Shown here piece by piece: positions 9,604 through 19,049 of a stretch of 47,257 nucleotides of DNA. Position 1 is the first letter of the stretch. Every line of letters starts with the position of its first letter. The stretch covers positions 1 to 47,257 of the forward strand of contig JAAHGS010000043.1 in the NCBI GenBank assembly GCA_010692645.1. The letters run 5' to 3'. The notes beneath the pieces were generated by a model. That model was given only the letters and a program-made list of their open reading frames with translations, was not told the DNA's origin and did not search any database. The position numbers and the translations under genes were made by a program. The DNA comes from Symploca sp. SIO2E9 (GTDB lineage Bacteria; Cyanobacteriota; Cyanobacteriia; Cyanobacteriales; Coleofasciculaceae).

Positions 9604-11133
9604 TTACTCTTGGACAGATTCTTGAGCTTGCACTTCAATAGTCTGCTCGGCTGCATCTATCGGTTGGGAGACAGTTGCTTCTACTGGCGATTGTTCTTCC
9701 TCTGTGGGAACAGATTCTTGAGCTTGCACTTCAATAGTCTGCCCAGCTGCATCTATCGGTTGTGAGGCAGTTGCTTCTAATGTAGATTGTGCTTCTTCTT
9801 CGGTCGTAGCTAAAGAACCTTTGGGAACTAGCTCAATTGTGGAATGTTCTTCGAGCCATTGAATAGCTTTCTCCTTGAGCAAATCAGACTGGACAAAATT
9901 GCGCACCCGCTCAGAATCAACCTCTTGTCCAGAAAATTGCTCCATCAATTCTTCAACTTTTTTGTCGATTGCCTCTGATTCGACTGTGAGCGATTCACGC
10001 TTAGAAAGTTCTTCTAATGCCAGCGATTGCTTGAGGCGGTTGATAGCATCGGGGCGGGTGCGCTCTCGCATCTGTAGCACAGTTTCTTTGGTAAAGAGTT
10101 TTTTAAGATCCATCCCGTAGCTTTCCATCTGGATGGCTGTTTGAGTTAAAATTTGGTCAACTTCCTGCTCAATCATCGTTTCGGGCAGGTCAATTTCAAC
10201 TGTCTCAACCAGAGCATCCATCAAGGCTTGTTCCTTACTTGCTGATGTTTCGCCCTCAGCTTTTTCCTGAAATTGCTTAGTCAGCGATTCTCGTAACTCT
10301 TCAAGCGTATCCTGTTCGCTGATTTCTTGGGCAAAGTCATCATCTAACTCTGGCAACTCTTTTTCCTTGAGTTCTTTGAGAGTAATGCTAAAGGTTGCTG
10401 CTCTATCTGCCAAATCTTCTCGCGGGTAATCTGGGGCAAACTTTACAGGTACTTCCTTCGTCCCCTCGACAGACATGCCGACAATGCCCTCAACTATTTC
10501 CTTAATAAATTTTCCTTCCTGTAGCTCTAGTTGAAAATCGCTAGCTTCACCGTTGGGGATGAGAACAACTTCTTCCCCTTCCTCCTGGTTGACAAACCGA
10601 CCTACATAATCAATTATTGCAACATCTCCCATCTGGGCTGGTCTTGATTCTACGGGGATCAGAGTGGCTTGCTCGAGGCGGCGCTGTTCCAAGAAACTCT
10701 CTACTGCCCCTGGTTCAGGTTGAGTTTCCTCGGCTTTAACGCTCAAGTTACCGTAATCCCCTAAGTTTACACTTGGTGGTGTATCAACGGATGCCGAGAA
10801 CTTCAGCGGTTCTCCTGGTTGAAATTGGTTGATTAATTCCTCATAGCTAGATTTTAGTTGGTAGTTTCCCAGAACCTCAATTGCCTCTTGCTCAATCACC
10901 TGTTTGAGACTATCCTGAACCAAATCTTCAATCGCGGCAGCTTTGATTCTCTGTGGACCTAGCCGCTGTAGCAGAATCTGACGCGGCACCTTTCCTTTGC
11001 GAAACCCAGGAATGTTTGCAGAGCGAGAGAAATTTTGCACGACCCTTTCGTAGACTTTCTTGGTCGTTTCAGCCGGAATTTCAATTTCTAGACCAATTTG
11101 GCTAGCGGGAAGCTTTTCCTGAGTAACTTTCAT
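9604..11133 (-). CDS. tig: Trigger factor
   Basis: 509 residues. The N-terminal ribosome-binding domain has the signature GFRKGKVPR near residue 44. A PPIase-like FKBP domain lies in the middle (GDVAIIDYVGRF), and the C-terminal chaperone arms extend to about residue 430. It binds nascent chains at the ribosomal exit. The last ~70 residues are an unusual acidic Gln/Glu/Ala-rich tail holding two near-identical copies of a ~25-residue unit (core SQPIDAAxQTIEVQAQESV). The tail lengthens the protein beyond most trigger factors and is visible as a direct DNA repeat at about 9610-9680 and 9710-9780. It heads the tig-clpP-clpX group; 270 bp separate it from clpP. Confidence 0.95.
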   Translation of the reverse strand: MKVTQEKLPASQIGLEIEIPAETTKKVYERVVQNFSRSANIPGFRKGKVPRQILLQRLGPQRIKAAAIEDLVQDSLKQVIEQEAIEVLGNYQLKSSYEELINQFQPGEPLKFSASVDTPPSVNLGDYGNLSVKAEETQPEPGAVESFLEQRRLEQATLIPVESRPAQMGDVAIIDYVGRFVNQEEGEEVVLIPNGEASDFQLELQEGKFIKEIVEGIVGMSVEGTKEVPVKFAPDYPREDLADRAATFSITLKELKEKELPELDDDFAQEISEQDTLEELRESLTKQFQEKAEGETSASKEQALMDALVETVEIDLPETMIEQEVDQILTQTAIQMESYGMDLKKLFTKETVLQMRERTRPDAINRLKQSLALEELSKRESLTVESEAIDKKVEELMEQFSGQEVDSERVRNFVQSDLLKEKAIQWLEEHSTIELVPKGSLATTEEEAQSTLEATASQPIDAAGQTIEVQAQESVPTEEEQSPVEATVSQPIDAAEQTIEVQAQESVQE

Positions 11134-11299
11134 GCTTACTTTACCTGCTCGATACCCTATCTGTGATACAATTGGGCGGAATAAATTTTTCGTGACAAGA
11201 ATTCAGAACGAGGAATGACCGACTGCTGCCCTACTCAAAGTGTCAGATTGAGTAATCTATTTGGCAGATGCCTTATGATAGTCACTGAACTAACACTAA

Positions 11300-11552
11300 A
11301 ACATTTAGCAATGCGCTAAGGCGCACCACTTCCCTAAAGGCAATGTTAACGGTCGGTACTTCCAAATAGCACTGGCTTAACCCTTTAGACCTGCTTAACT
11401 ACTTGGTTACTCCAGCTATGGACTGGCGGAAGCATCCATAGGTGTCGACTGAAGCGCTTGCCGTTAACGTAGTACGCCAGACACTTAGGCTGGTCAACCT
11501 AGGGATCTTACAAGCCTCATCCAAGCTATCAAGCATGGGCGGGGTAGTTGAC
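11300..11552 (-). ncRNA. Candidate HEARO / IscB-type omega RNA, orphan
   Basis: Read on the minus strand this gene-free segment is strongly structured. A CTACCCCGCC..GGCTTGTAA module begins it. GGTTGACCAGC pairs over a long range with GCTGGAGTAACC. CTATGGA pairs with TCCATAG, and TGCGC pairs with GCGCA near the 3' end. Motifs such as GGCAAGCGCTTCAGTCGACA and AAGCCAGTGCTA are, as I recall, typical of cyanobacterial HEARO RNAs, the guide-bearing RNAs of IscB nucleases. No IscB frame follows; the next gene downstream is tig. The first hairpin is imperfect, so the copy may be a relic. Identification is from memory of the family consensus and should be tested with its covariance model. Confidence 0.45.
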
Positions 11553-11988
11553 GGTAAGCCAGTTCTACAGCCAGCAAACATCTAGCTTTTCTCACCCAGC
11601 AGAGCCTGAGACTAAGCTCTAGACTACTCCAAGTGTTTCCGTATCTGAATGATAGTACATTAAGAGTGACTCAGCCGCAGTTATAACTATTTGGTTAGTA
11701 GAATACTATTGCTTTTGACTAGGTAGAATTGATCGAAATGTTCAGATAGCTATTTTAAGCAGCTCATGGTGTCAGTACTGTAAAGTAAGTTACTATGATT
11801 GGTTTATATTGAATGCATTTACGGGGGAAGTACGCTACAATCAACCGCAATATAATAATCAGGAATTAACAGGGCAACTATCATTGAAATTGACAGATAT
11901 TTTAATTATTGTTAAAGATTCTAGAGAAATAAAAATTAAAAATCACTAAATTGTAGATCTTGGATTTTACTTAAGTTAAGTGGAGGAA
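11553..11988. other. Non-coding stretch upstream of asd
   Basis: About 430 bp, AT-rich towards asd, with no supported gene. It must contain the asd promoter. The part just beside 11552 would be the guide/insertion-site side of the candidate HEARO RNA. Nothing else was recognised. Confidence 0.4.
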
Positions 11989-13038
11989 ATGCCTTTGTGT
12001 TCTCAAGTGAGCGTTGCTATCTTAGGGGCAACGGGTGCGGTAGGTACCGAGTTGCTTAAATTACTGCAAAGCAGAAATTTTCCCCTTTCACGATTAAAGC
12101 TTTTGGCTTCGTCCCGCTCAGCTGGACGCCAAGTCTCCTTCGGCGGCGAAAACTTGACGGTGGAGGCGTTGTCAGAGCAGGCTTTTGATAATGTTGATTT
12201 GGTTTTGGCATCTGCTGGTGGGGCAACCTCAAAGGTATGGGCACCCAAAGCAGTTGCTAAGGGTGCAGTAGTAATTGACAACTCCAGTGCCTTTCGCCTA
12301 GACTCAAAAGTTCCTCTGGTAATTCCTGAAGTCAATCCTGATACTGCAGTAAGCCACCAAGGTATTATTGCCAATCCCAACTGCACAACAATTTTGATGG
12401 CAATGGCAGTTTGGCCGCTGCATCAAGTGCAACCGGTGCAAAGAATTGTGGCTGCGACTTATCAATCAGCTAGTGGTGCTGGGATGAGAGCAATGGAAGA
12501 GGTTAAAATTCAGGCAAGGGCAATTTTGCAAGATGAAGTGCCGCCGACAGAAATCTTCCCCTATCCCTTAGCTTTTAACCTATTCCCTCACAATTCGCCC
12601 CTCAACGAACAGGGTTATTGCCAGGAAGAAATGAAGATGGTTAACGAAACCCGCAAAATTTTTGGAACCCCCCAATTACGGGTTTCCGCCACTTGTATTC
12701 GGGTTCCAGTCTTGAGAGCTCACTCAGAAGCGATTAATCTAGAGTTTGCCGAACCCATGCCAGTGACCACAGCTCGGGAAGTTATAGCAAATGCCCCAGG
12801 CGTAACTCTTGTAGAAGATTGGCAGGCGAATTATTTCCCAATGCCGATGGATGCTTCAGGTTGTGATCAAGTACTAGTGGGTCGAATTCGCCAAGACCTT
12901 TCTCACCCTTGTGGTCTAGAACTATGGTTGAGCGGAGACCAAATTCGCAAAGGGGCAGCTTTGAATGCAGTGCAAATTGCTGAGTTGTTAGTGGCAAAAA
13001 AGTCGATCAAGCCAGCACAGGCTCTAGCTTCTTATTAG
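11989..13038 (+). CDS. asd: Aspartate-semialdehyde dehydrogenase
   Basis: About 349 residues. It reduces beta-aspartyl phosphate to aspartate semialdehyde with NADPH, the branch point to lysine, threonine and methionine. An N-terminal Rossmann motif GATGAVGTELL is present, the catalytic Cys is in NPNCTTI, and the substrate-binding segment includes ATCIRVPVLRAHSE with its His. The start is ambiguous: a GGAGG lies immediately before the ATG at 11989 at short spacing, an in-frame GTG precedes it at 11980, and a TTG at 11995 would have better spacing. It is followed 47 bp later by dapA, the next pathway step, so they form an operon. Confidence 0.95.
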   Translation: MPLCSQVSVAILGATGAVGTELLKLLQSRNFPLSRLKLLASSRSAGRQVSFGGENLTVEALSEQAFDNVDLVLASAGGATSKVWAPKAVAKGAVVIDNSSAFRLDSKVPLVIPEVNPDTAVSHQGIIANPNCTTILMAMAVWPLHQVQPVQRIVAATYQSASGAGMRAMEEVKIQARAILQDEVPPTEIFPYPLAFNLFPHNSPLNEQGYCQEEMKMVNETRKIFGTPQLRVSATCIRVPVLRAHSEAINLEFAEPMPVTTAREVIANAPGVTLVEDWQANYFPMPMDASGCDQVLVGRIRQDLSHPCGLELWLSGDQIRKGAALNAVQIAELLVAKKSIKPAQALASY

Positions 13039-13085
13039 AAAAACTGGCCCAATACCAAAAAATGCCAAGGAGGAATTAGAAGAGA

Positions 13086-13970
13086 TTGGTAAATTTTGGA
13101 CGCGTGCTAACAGCAATGATCACGCCTTTCAAGGAAGATGGTAGCGTCAACTATCAGGTTGCAGAGGAGCTTGCTGCTCACCTGAGTGATCATGGCACAG
13201 ATACTATCGTCGTCTGCGGCACTACTGGTGAATCTCCCAGTCTGAACTGGGATGAAGAGTATCAGCTATTTCAGGTAGTACAAAAAGCAGTAGCAGGTAA
13301 AGCTATGGTGATCGCAGGGACTGGTTCAAATTCTACCGCAGAAGCGATCGCTGCCACCCAAAAAGCTGCTAAACTAGGCATAGATGGATCATTACAAGTT
13401 GTACCTTATTACAACAGACCCCCACAAGCAGGACTGTATGAACATTTTTTGGCAATCGCACAATCTAATCCTGAATTGCCTTTGATGCTCTACAATGTCC
13501 CTAGTCGTACTGGTCAAAATCTACTGCCGTCTACGGTAGCCCGTCTGGCGGAAATTCCTAACATTGTGGCGATCAAAGAAGCCAGTGGTAACTTCGACCA
13601 GGTAAGTGAAACTCGACTATTAACACCACCAGAGTTCGCCATCTACTCTGGAGATGATTCCTTTACCATCGCCATGTTGGCAGCTGGAGCTATTGGTGTG
13701 GTCAGTGTTGCCAGTCATCTAGTTGGCAACCAGCTGCAAGAAATGATTAAAGCCTTTCAAGCTGGTGAAACGACCTTGGCAACTGAAATCCACCTCAGAC
13801 TTTTTCCTCTTTTTAAAGTCTTGTTTTGTACTGCCAATCCTATCCCGCTTAAAGCAGCACTGGAACTTCAAGGCTGGGAGGTAGGTTCCCCGCGTCCACC
13901 TTTATGTACTTTGCCAACTGAATTAAAGTCAGGCTTGGAAGATGTACTCAAAAATCTCTTTCTGCTCTAA
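13086..13970 (+). CDS. dapA: 4-hydroxy-tetrahydrodipicolinate synthase
   Basis: 294 residues, a TIM-barrel aldolase condensing pyruvate with aspartate semialdehyde for lysine and diaminopimelate. The Schiff-base Lys164 lies in AIKEASG, Tyr136 in LYNVPSRTG, and the GTTGE motif (45-49) has the two threonines. The start is the TTG at 13086, with AAGGAGG about 11 bp upstream and an N-terminus ([14 protein letters not shown]) matching the family. Cyanobacterial order asd-dapA-rnj is conserved. Confidence 0.96.
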   Translation: MVNFGRVLTAMITPFKEDGSVNYQVAEELAAHLSDHGTDTIVVCGTTGESPSLNWDEEYQLFQVVQKAVAGKAMVIAGTGSNSTAEAIAATQKAAKLGIDGSLQVVPYYNRPPQAGLYEHFLAIAQSNPELPLMLYNVPSRTGQNLLPSTVARLAEIPNIVAIKEASGNFDQVSETRLLTPPEFAIYSGDDSFTIAMLAAGAIGVVSVASHLVGNQLQEMIKAFQAGETTLATEIHLRLFPLFKVLFCTANPIPLKAALELQGWEVGSPRPPLCTLPTELKSGLEDVLKNLFLL

Positions 13971-14316
13971 GTAGGTGCATATATAACAACAAGGTTTTCA
14001 GCACAAACAGCATAAGTTGTCTCCTATGAGTTACGGTTGATCGTCAATAACCTATCCAAATTAAAACCCTTGAGTAAGGCTCAGTTAATTCTAGGTATGG
14101 GATAGGCAAAAAAAGCAAAGTTTTATCTGCATCATCTCTACGATGGCGATGATATCGGCTTAATAGTCGATTGCTAAAGAGCAGTTGTTTGCCAGCTCGG
14201 GATGGTGTCGTACATGATTTTGTAAATTTTATCAAGTTTTGGCACATTTTCTTTAACCGATAAACCTGATTGGACTTGGCATGATATGAACAAAAAACCT
14301 CAAGATAAGGAAGCAA
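13971..14316. other. Intergenic region between dapA and rnj
   Basis: About 345 bp with no supported gene. It probably carries the 3' end of the asd-dapA transcript and a separate rnj leader. A GATAAGGAAG ribosome-binding region precedes the rnj ATG. No clear terminator with a T-run was seen. Confidence 0.4.
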
Positions 14317-16074
14317 ATGATTAAGAAAAAATCAGAAGATGCTCTAAAAATCATTCCCCTGGGCGGATTACATGAAATTGGTAAGAACACCTGTGTCTTC
14401 GAGTTCAACGACGAAATTATCCTGTTAGATGCAGGAATTGGCTTCCCCAATGATGAAATGCACGGAGTCAATATTGTCTTGCCGGATATGACTTATCTGC
14501 GGGAAAATCGCCACAAGATCAAGGGCATGATTGTCACTCATGGTCACGAAGACCACATTGGCGGGATTCCCTATCACCTCAAACAATTTGATATTCCCGT
14601 CATTCACGGCCCCCGCTTAGCGATGGCATTACTGCAAGGTAAGCTTGAAGAAGCTGGTGTCGCTGAGCGCACGGTCTTAAAAACCGTCATGCCAAGGGAC
14701 ATTGTGCGCATTGGTTCTTCCTTCCTCGTGGAATTTATGCGCAACACTCACTCGATTGCTGATAGCTTCACAGTTGCTATCCATACCCCATTAGGCGTAA
14801 TTATCCATACCGGAGACTTCAAAATTGACCATACGCCAGTGGATGGGGAATACTTTGATTTCCAAAAACTGGCAGAACATGGCGAGAAAGGAGTCCTCTG
14901 TCTGCTTAGTGATTCCACTAACGCCGAAGTTCCAGGACACACGCCTTCTGAACGCTTTGTCTATCCCAATCTAGAACGAGTTTTCTCCAAGGCTTCTGGA
15001 CGCATACTGGTAACAACCTTTGCCTCTTCAGTCCACCGAGTGAGTATAATTCTCGATATTGCCCAAAAACTGAACCGGAAAGTGGCGGTTGTGGGTAGAT
15101 CCATGCTCAATGTGATTGCCCATGCTCGCAATCTCGGTTACATTAATTGCCCAGATAGTTTGTTTGAACCCTTACGAGCAGCTAACAATCTACCTCCAGA
15201 AAAAGTATTGATTCTGACTACTGGCTCCCAAGGTGAACCCTTGGCAGCAATGACCCGCATTTCCAACGGTGAACACCGACATATTCAAATCCGCGAAGGT
15301 GACACAGTTGTATTCTCAGCTAATCCCATTCCCGGTAATACTATAGCTGTAGTTAATACTATTGACCGGCTGATGAAGAAAGGAGCCCACGTAGTTTATG
15401 GGCGCGATAAGGGAATTCACGTTTCAGGTCATGGTGCTCAGGAAGACCACAAACTGATTCTTGCCCTGACTAAACCGAAATTCTTCATGCCAGTTCACGG
15501 TGAACACCGGATGCTAGTTCAGCACGCGAAAATGGCTCAGAGCATGGGAATCCCTGCTGAAAACACGGTGATTACTGACAATGGAGATATTGTCGAATTG
15601 TCGTCAGAGAAAATTAGTATCGCTGGCAAAGTGCCCTCAGGGATTGAACTGGTCGATCGCAACGGAATTGTTCACCACAACATCCTTAAAGAGCGACAAC
15701 AATTGGCAGGAGATGGTGTAGTTACCGTCGCTGCAGCAGTTAGCTGGGAAGGGAAGCTGCTTGCCAACCCAGAAATTCACCTGCGGGGAGTCGCCGCAGC
15801 AGTTGAGAAATCATTACTGCAACAGTTGGTACTTAAGCGGATTGAAAGGACTTTGAGCGATCGTTGGACAGAGTTCGCCAAGTCTTTGGAGAACAAGCCT
15901 AATGTTGACTGGATAGGCTTACAAGAGGAAATTGAGCGTGATCTCCAGCGTTTAGCTCGACGAGAACTTCAAAGCCGTCCTCTGCTAGTCTTCTTATTGC
16001 AAAACCCGGAACATCCACCTGTAAAGGTGACAGGTAGCAAACGCCGACGTTCAACAGCTGAGATTGCATCCTAA
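14317..16074 (+). CDS. rnj: Ribonuclease J
   Basis: 585 residues of the metallo-beta-lactamase/beta-CASP nuclease family, an endo- and 5'-exonuclease in RNA processing and decay. The zinc site THGHEDHIGG is at 74-83, further metal ligands include HTGDFKID and the late PVHGEHRM, and the beta-CASP domain lies between, with VTTFASSVHR and TGSQGEP. The C-terminal domain is present, and the last residues are basic and Ser-rich (GSKRRRSTAE). Located in its usual place downstream of asd-dapA. Confidence 0.95.
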   Translation: MIKKKSEDALKIIPLGGLHEIGKNTCVFEFNDEIILLDAGIGFPNDEMHGVNIVLPDMTYLRENRHKIKGMIVTHGHEDHIGGIPYHLKQFDIPVIHGPRLAMALLQGKLEEAGVAERTVLKTVMPRDIVRIGSSFLVEFMRNTHSIADSFTVAIHTPLGVIIHTGDFKIDHTPVDGEYFDFQKLAEHGEKGVLCLLSDSTNAEVPGHTPSERFVYPNLERVFSKASGRILVTTFASSVHRVSIILDIAQKLNRKVAVVGRSMLNVIAHARNLGYINCPDSLFEPLRAANNLPPEKVLILTTGSQGEPLAAMTRISNGEHRHIQIREGDTVVFSANPIPGNTIAVVNTIDRLMKKGAHVVYGRDKGIHVSGHGAQEDHKLILALTKPKFFMPVHGEHRMLVQHAKMAQSMGIPAENTVITDNGDIVELSSEKISIAGKVPSGIELVDRNGIVHHNILKERQQLAGDGVVTVAAAVSWEGKLLANPEIHLRGVAAAVEKSLLQQLVLKRIERTLSDRWTEFAKSLENKPNVDWIGLQEEIERDLQRLARRELQSRPLLVFLLQNPEHPPVKVTGSKRRRSTAEIAS

Positions 16075-17274
16075 GCACTTCAAATCTTCGTTCATCTGTC
16101 TTCGCGGCAGGAGACTCTCGCTTGAGCGCGACGAGACGTGCGACATAAACGCCTGGGGTTTCCCCAGGCGACGCGCACTCGCCGAATGCCTCCTCCAATT
16201 AAGTTTGTGGTAAGATACTTTTGGTCGTTGACCCACCCAGACAACGGGGACAGACAGCCTAACAGATCGAAGTTCGTAATTTTTGGCGACGGCGCAGAAA
16301 AGTTGGCAGACTGGGATAAGCTGACAGGGCAATGGAAAGTCCAACCCTGAAAGACGCAAAGTGAATAGATTTTTCGATACATAACCGTACCGCAGGGCTT
16401 GCGGAATCGGGACTCAAAGTGGAGTCGAATGTCTGTGGACGTATCGATGTCGGGGGCATAGTTTAAAGATTGTGTCTAGATATGTACGGTTGAAGCAGAA
16501 AAACCTAATCGTGAGGTTAGGAATCCCGCGAAACACGCGCTGGGAGGATGTCAAGGTTGAAATAGCTCAAGTAACCCTTAACCATTAACAACCAGGTGTG
16601 GGAAAAAAAGAGTGGGGGAACGAGTAAGCAGACGCTCCAGACGCTCCAGACGCGGAGAATTGAAATTCCAACCAAAATTTCGCTTACCCCTCCTACTCCC
16701 TACCCAAAGACTTATTCAGCAAGCCCTAAATACTGGCTCTTAGAGTTTGGCTAATGGCTCAGACTCTCAGTCAGTATTTTCTTTTTGATTTTTTTGTTTA
16801 CATCTTAATTAGTAATCAGTTATCCTAATAACTGTGATGAGTTATTCTAATGCTCATTATTTAATTAACGCCAGTAACAATACTGAACTTCTGGTGTAAG
16901 TTTAACCAGCAAAGTTCAGTGAAATTACTCAGGCAGTACTTCGGAAGTCTCAGGCAGCATATGCATAGGCAGTCTAACTTCCCAAATTAATAAACTCTAA
17001 TTGCAAGAAGTTAATAAATCCTGTTTTAAGATCAGCTGCTCGTGAGAGTAGCGAATATGCACCTGGCAAATTGTCAGAGGTCAAAACCAAGAGAACCAAT
17101 AAACCTGCAACTGTTACAAAGCTTAGGTCTTAAGAGCAGTTTGTGACTGCTCAACTCTTACCGTGGCAATCAGGAAAGGACTGCCCCGAAATCAATCCGG
17201 AGTAGACAGCTAAGCAGATGTAGCTAAATTACAGGCTAGTAGTTCTTCGCTTACAAAAAACAGGATAAGGATTT
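16075..17274. other. 1.2-kb gene-free region
   Basis: No credible gene was found. At 16150-16170 a perfect 9-bp stem CGCCTGGGG/CCCCAGGCG with a 3-nt loop lies 75 bp after the rnj stop; it has no T-run. The part 16180-16390 was not recognised. A relic of an IS200/IS605-type tnpB and its right end occupies about 16390-16560. From 16600 to 17270 the DNA is AT-rich and presumably holds the promoter of the next gene. Confidence 0.45.
16390..16560 (+). mobile_element. Degenerate TnpB 3' end with IS200/IS605 right-end motif
   Basis: The frame around 16395-16460 reads AGLAESGLKVESNVCGR, resembling the variable C-terminal tail of cyanobacterial TnpB/OrfB proteins. It is followed at 16503-16556 by AACCTAATCGTGAGGTTAGG, GAATCCCGCG and GCGCTGGGAGGATGTCAAG, which match the usual right-end/omega-RNA hairpins of such elements (a stem, then GGAGGATGTCAA). 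No RuvC-containing tnpB body remains upstream, so this is a dead fragment. The right-end motif is the stronger part of the evidence. Confidence 0.45.
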
Positions 17275-17652
17275 ATGAGTGTATCAGAGCCTACCACACA
17301 AAAGCTAGTTTTGGCAAGTTGGGTTTGGATTCGTCCAATCAAAGCTTTCTCTAAGCACATAACCCCAGCCAAACCTCTGACCAAAAAGAAAGCTTTCGAT
17401 CCTCTTGCACCAGCAAGGCGTTGGCTCAACACACTGGAAGTTAATCACCCCAACAAGGCTCACTTTCTCTGTCAATTGATCCCAGCACAGTGTCCCTTTG
17501 AGCGCGATGTCAAACTCTTTGGTCGTACTTTGTTTCAGATTCCAGCAATGTGCAAACTAAATCCTCTATATGAAGAAGTGGCAGGATTACGCTTTCGAGC
17601 ACTTTGCTATTTGGCAGATGAATGTTGTGAAGATATCACCGCTTACTGCTAG
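17275..17652 (+). CDS. Mo-dependent nitrogenase C-terminal domain protein
   Basis: 125 residues matching the cyanobacterial Mo_nitro_C domain: a leading helix, DPLAPARRWLN, the centre LIPAQCPFERDVKLFGRTL, then IPAMCKLNPLYEEV and a terminal ALCYLADECCED. Despite the name, this stand-alone domain is widespread in cyanobacteria that do not fix nitrogen, and its function is unknown. No nif genes are in the window. A GGATAAGG region precedes the ATG. The following gene starts 60 bp downstream on the same strand. Confidence 0.8.
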   Translation: MSVSEPTTQKLVLASWVWIRPIKAFSKHITPAKPLTKKKAFDPLAPARRWLNTLEVNHPNKAHFLCQLIPAQCPFERDVKLFGRTLFQIPAMCKLNPLYEEVAGLRFRALCYLADECCEDITAYC

Positions 17653-17712
17653 AATTCCCAAACTGGGATTTTAGCTGCGAGCTTCGGGAAACCGTGTCTC
17701 TCGCCATACATC

Positions 17713-18495
17713 ATGGTCATCATTGCCCTCAAAGCCTGGTACCTCCAGGATTACGAGCCACTTAAAGAACTGGAAAAACGCCCCCACGACTTGCGTTTGA
17801 GCAAAAATAGTTTGCTCAAATCAGGTTTGAGAGCTGACTTTTTAGACGATAGCCAAAATGTCAAAAAATCAGCATGGTTTAGGCGTTATCTGGAAGGAGA
17901 AACCGTAGAGTTCTACATCGAAGGTAGTGGCGGCTACGCCATCTCTAACATTGACTTGATCTCGCACGAGATTTATTTCACTAAGCAAGAGTTGACGGCG
18001 CGACTGGATCCAGTCATCTTTTTGAGCTGCCAAACTGAATACACCCCTTCAAGTCAAGCTTTGCGTAATGCTCTGGCTGAGGCAATAGAAAGCTTCAACC
18101 AGCGCTCTCGCTTACCCTTAACCCTAGAAGTGCCTCTGCGCCCAAGCCGTGCTACTGTGCGACTAGAAAGCATGCTGTTAAAGAAAATCAGGAAAAGCCT
18201 TCTGTTTGTTGCCGATGGAACACCTGTGACTCAAGTAACAGGGGAAGCAAGCTCCTTGCTACTTCCTCACCCCAATGTCTGTGTGGAAATTGGCTATGCT
18301 TTGAGTTCTAAGCGCAAAGAACAAATTCTGCTAGCGAAGATGGAACGACAAGACTTGCAGGGACAGTTTCCCTTTGATTTACCCAAATATCAGCAGTTGT
18401 CGTTTCAAGCTCCAGATGAGCTTAGTCAAACTCTGCCGTCGGTAATGGAGACTCTGCTACAGCGATATAATTTGTTTTCCCGAACTAAGAAGTAG
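17713..18495 (+). CDS. Hypothetical protein with TIR-like / nucleoside-deoxyribosyltransferase-like domain
   Basis: 260 residues, not assigned to a named family. The N-terminal ~95 residues are unrecognised. Residues ~100-250 alternate strands and helices in a Rossmann-like order: PVIFLSC, a helix, LLFVAD, then HPNVCVEIGYAL near 195. The last motif resembles the (N)PNVxxElGyA signature of predicted nucleotide-binding TIR-like and nucleoside 2-deoxyribosyltransferase-like domains, some of which act in signalling or defence. The catalytic Glu of that motif is present. There is no transmembrane segment. Adjacent genes do not suggest a defence island, so a housekeeping role is equally possible. 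Confidence 0.55.
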   Translation: MVIIALKAWYLQDYEPLKELEKRPHDLRLSKNSLLKSGLRADFLDDSQNVKKSAWFRRYLEGETVEFYIEGSGGYAISNIDLISHEIYFTKQELTARLDPVIFLSCQTEYTPSSQALRNALAEAIESFNQRSRLPLTLEVPLRPSRATVRLESMLLKKIRKSLLFVADGTPVTQVTGEASSLLLPHPNVCVEIGYALSSKRKEQILLAKMERQDLQGQFPFDLPKYQQLSFQAPDELSQTLPSVMETLLQRYNLFSRTKK

Positions 18496-18532
18496 GGCTA
18501 AGCTGTCACACATTTAACTTGCATTTTTAGAT

Positions 18533-18610
18533 AGATGGGGAGAGGGGGGGGAGGGGAAGAGGGAGATAGGGGGAGAGGGAGATGGGGGGATGGGGAGATG
18601 GGGAGAGGAT
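18533..18610 (+). repeat. G-rich low-complexity tract
   Basis: A purine-only run built from GGGGAGA and AGATGGGG units, many with four or more consecutive G, lies 40 bp after a stop codon. It could form G-quadruplex structures on the plus strand. A similar pyrimidine-rich run (CCCCTCTCC type) occurs near 6155-6175. No coding function. Confidence 0.6.
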
Positions 18611-18773
18611 TTTGATAAACCATCTGACTTCTAAACTCCTGAGGTGGAGCCTTTCTAGAAATGATCGAAACTGCAATGCTAGATGCACAAGAGCTTAGTA
18701 ACTTAAAGTAGCAGGAGATTTCCTCAGACTTAGACGTTAGATAATAATTAAAATTGATTAAGGATAATTCTCC

Positions 18774-19025
18774 ATGCCCAGAACCCCAGATGAGTACGCT
18801 GTACACTTCTTCTTGTCAAGTGGTCACCGCGAAGAAGTGCGTTTTACGACGATTCAAGAGTTTCAACAGTGGTATAGTGGCGAATTAGTACCAAAATCCG
18901 ACTCTAACGACTTCATCAACATACCAATTAAAAATATCCAGGGTGAGTACATGGTAGTGCGTCCCTCTAGCATTACAGCAATCAGGGTGGAACCAGTTTT
19001 TGCCGGCAGCGTCGAACGCTTCTAG
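18774..19025 (+). CDS. Small conserved hypothetical protein
   Basis: 83 residues, start MPRTPDEYAVHFFLSSGHRE. It is soluble with mixed alpha/beta composition and no cysteines, signal peptide or known motif; the C-terminal half (IKNIQGEYMVVRPSSITAIRV) looks like beta strands. It ends 24 bp before the lytic transglycosylase gene on the same strand, so the two may be co-transcribed. Protein-like composition and a plausible start support coding. Function unknown. Confidence 0.65.
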   Translation: MPRTPDEYAVHFFLSSGHREEVRFTTIQEFQQWYSGELVPKSDSNDFINIPIKNIQGEYMVVRPSSITAIRVEPVFAGSVERF

Positions 19026-19049
19026 TGCAATTTAACAGAAGTACATCTG

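Noticed and set aside
11399-11581. Small minus-strand protein of 60 residues
   Set aside because: Coincides with the structured RNA candidate; sequence is not protein-like and the stems explain the conservation better.
16138-16459. Small frames and a possible group II intron relic downstream of rnj
   Set aside because: GTGCGAC at 16138 resembles an intron 5' end, but no domain V or maturase was found, and the frames on both strands lack family features.
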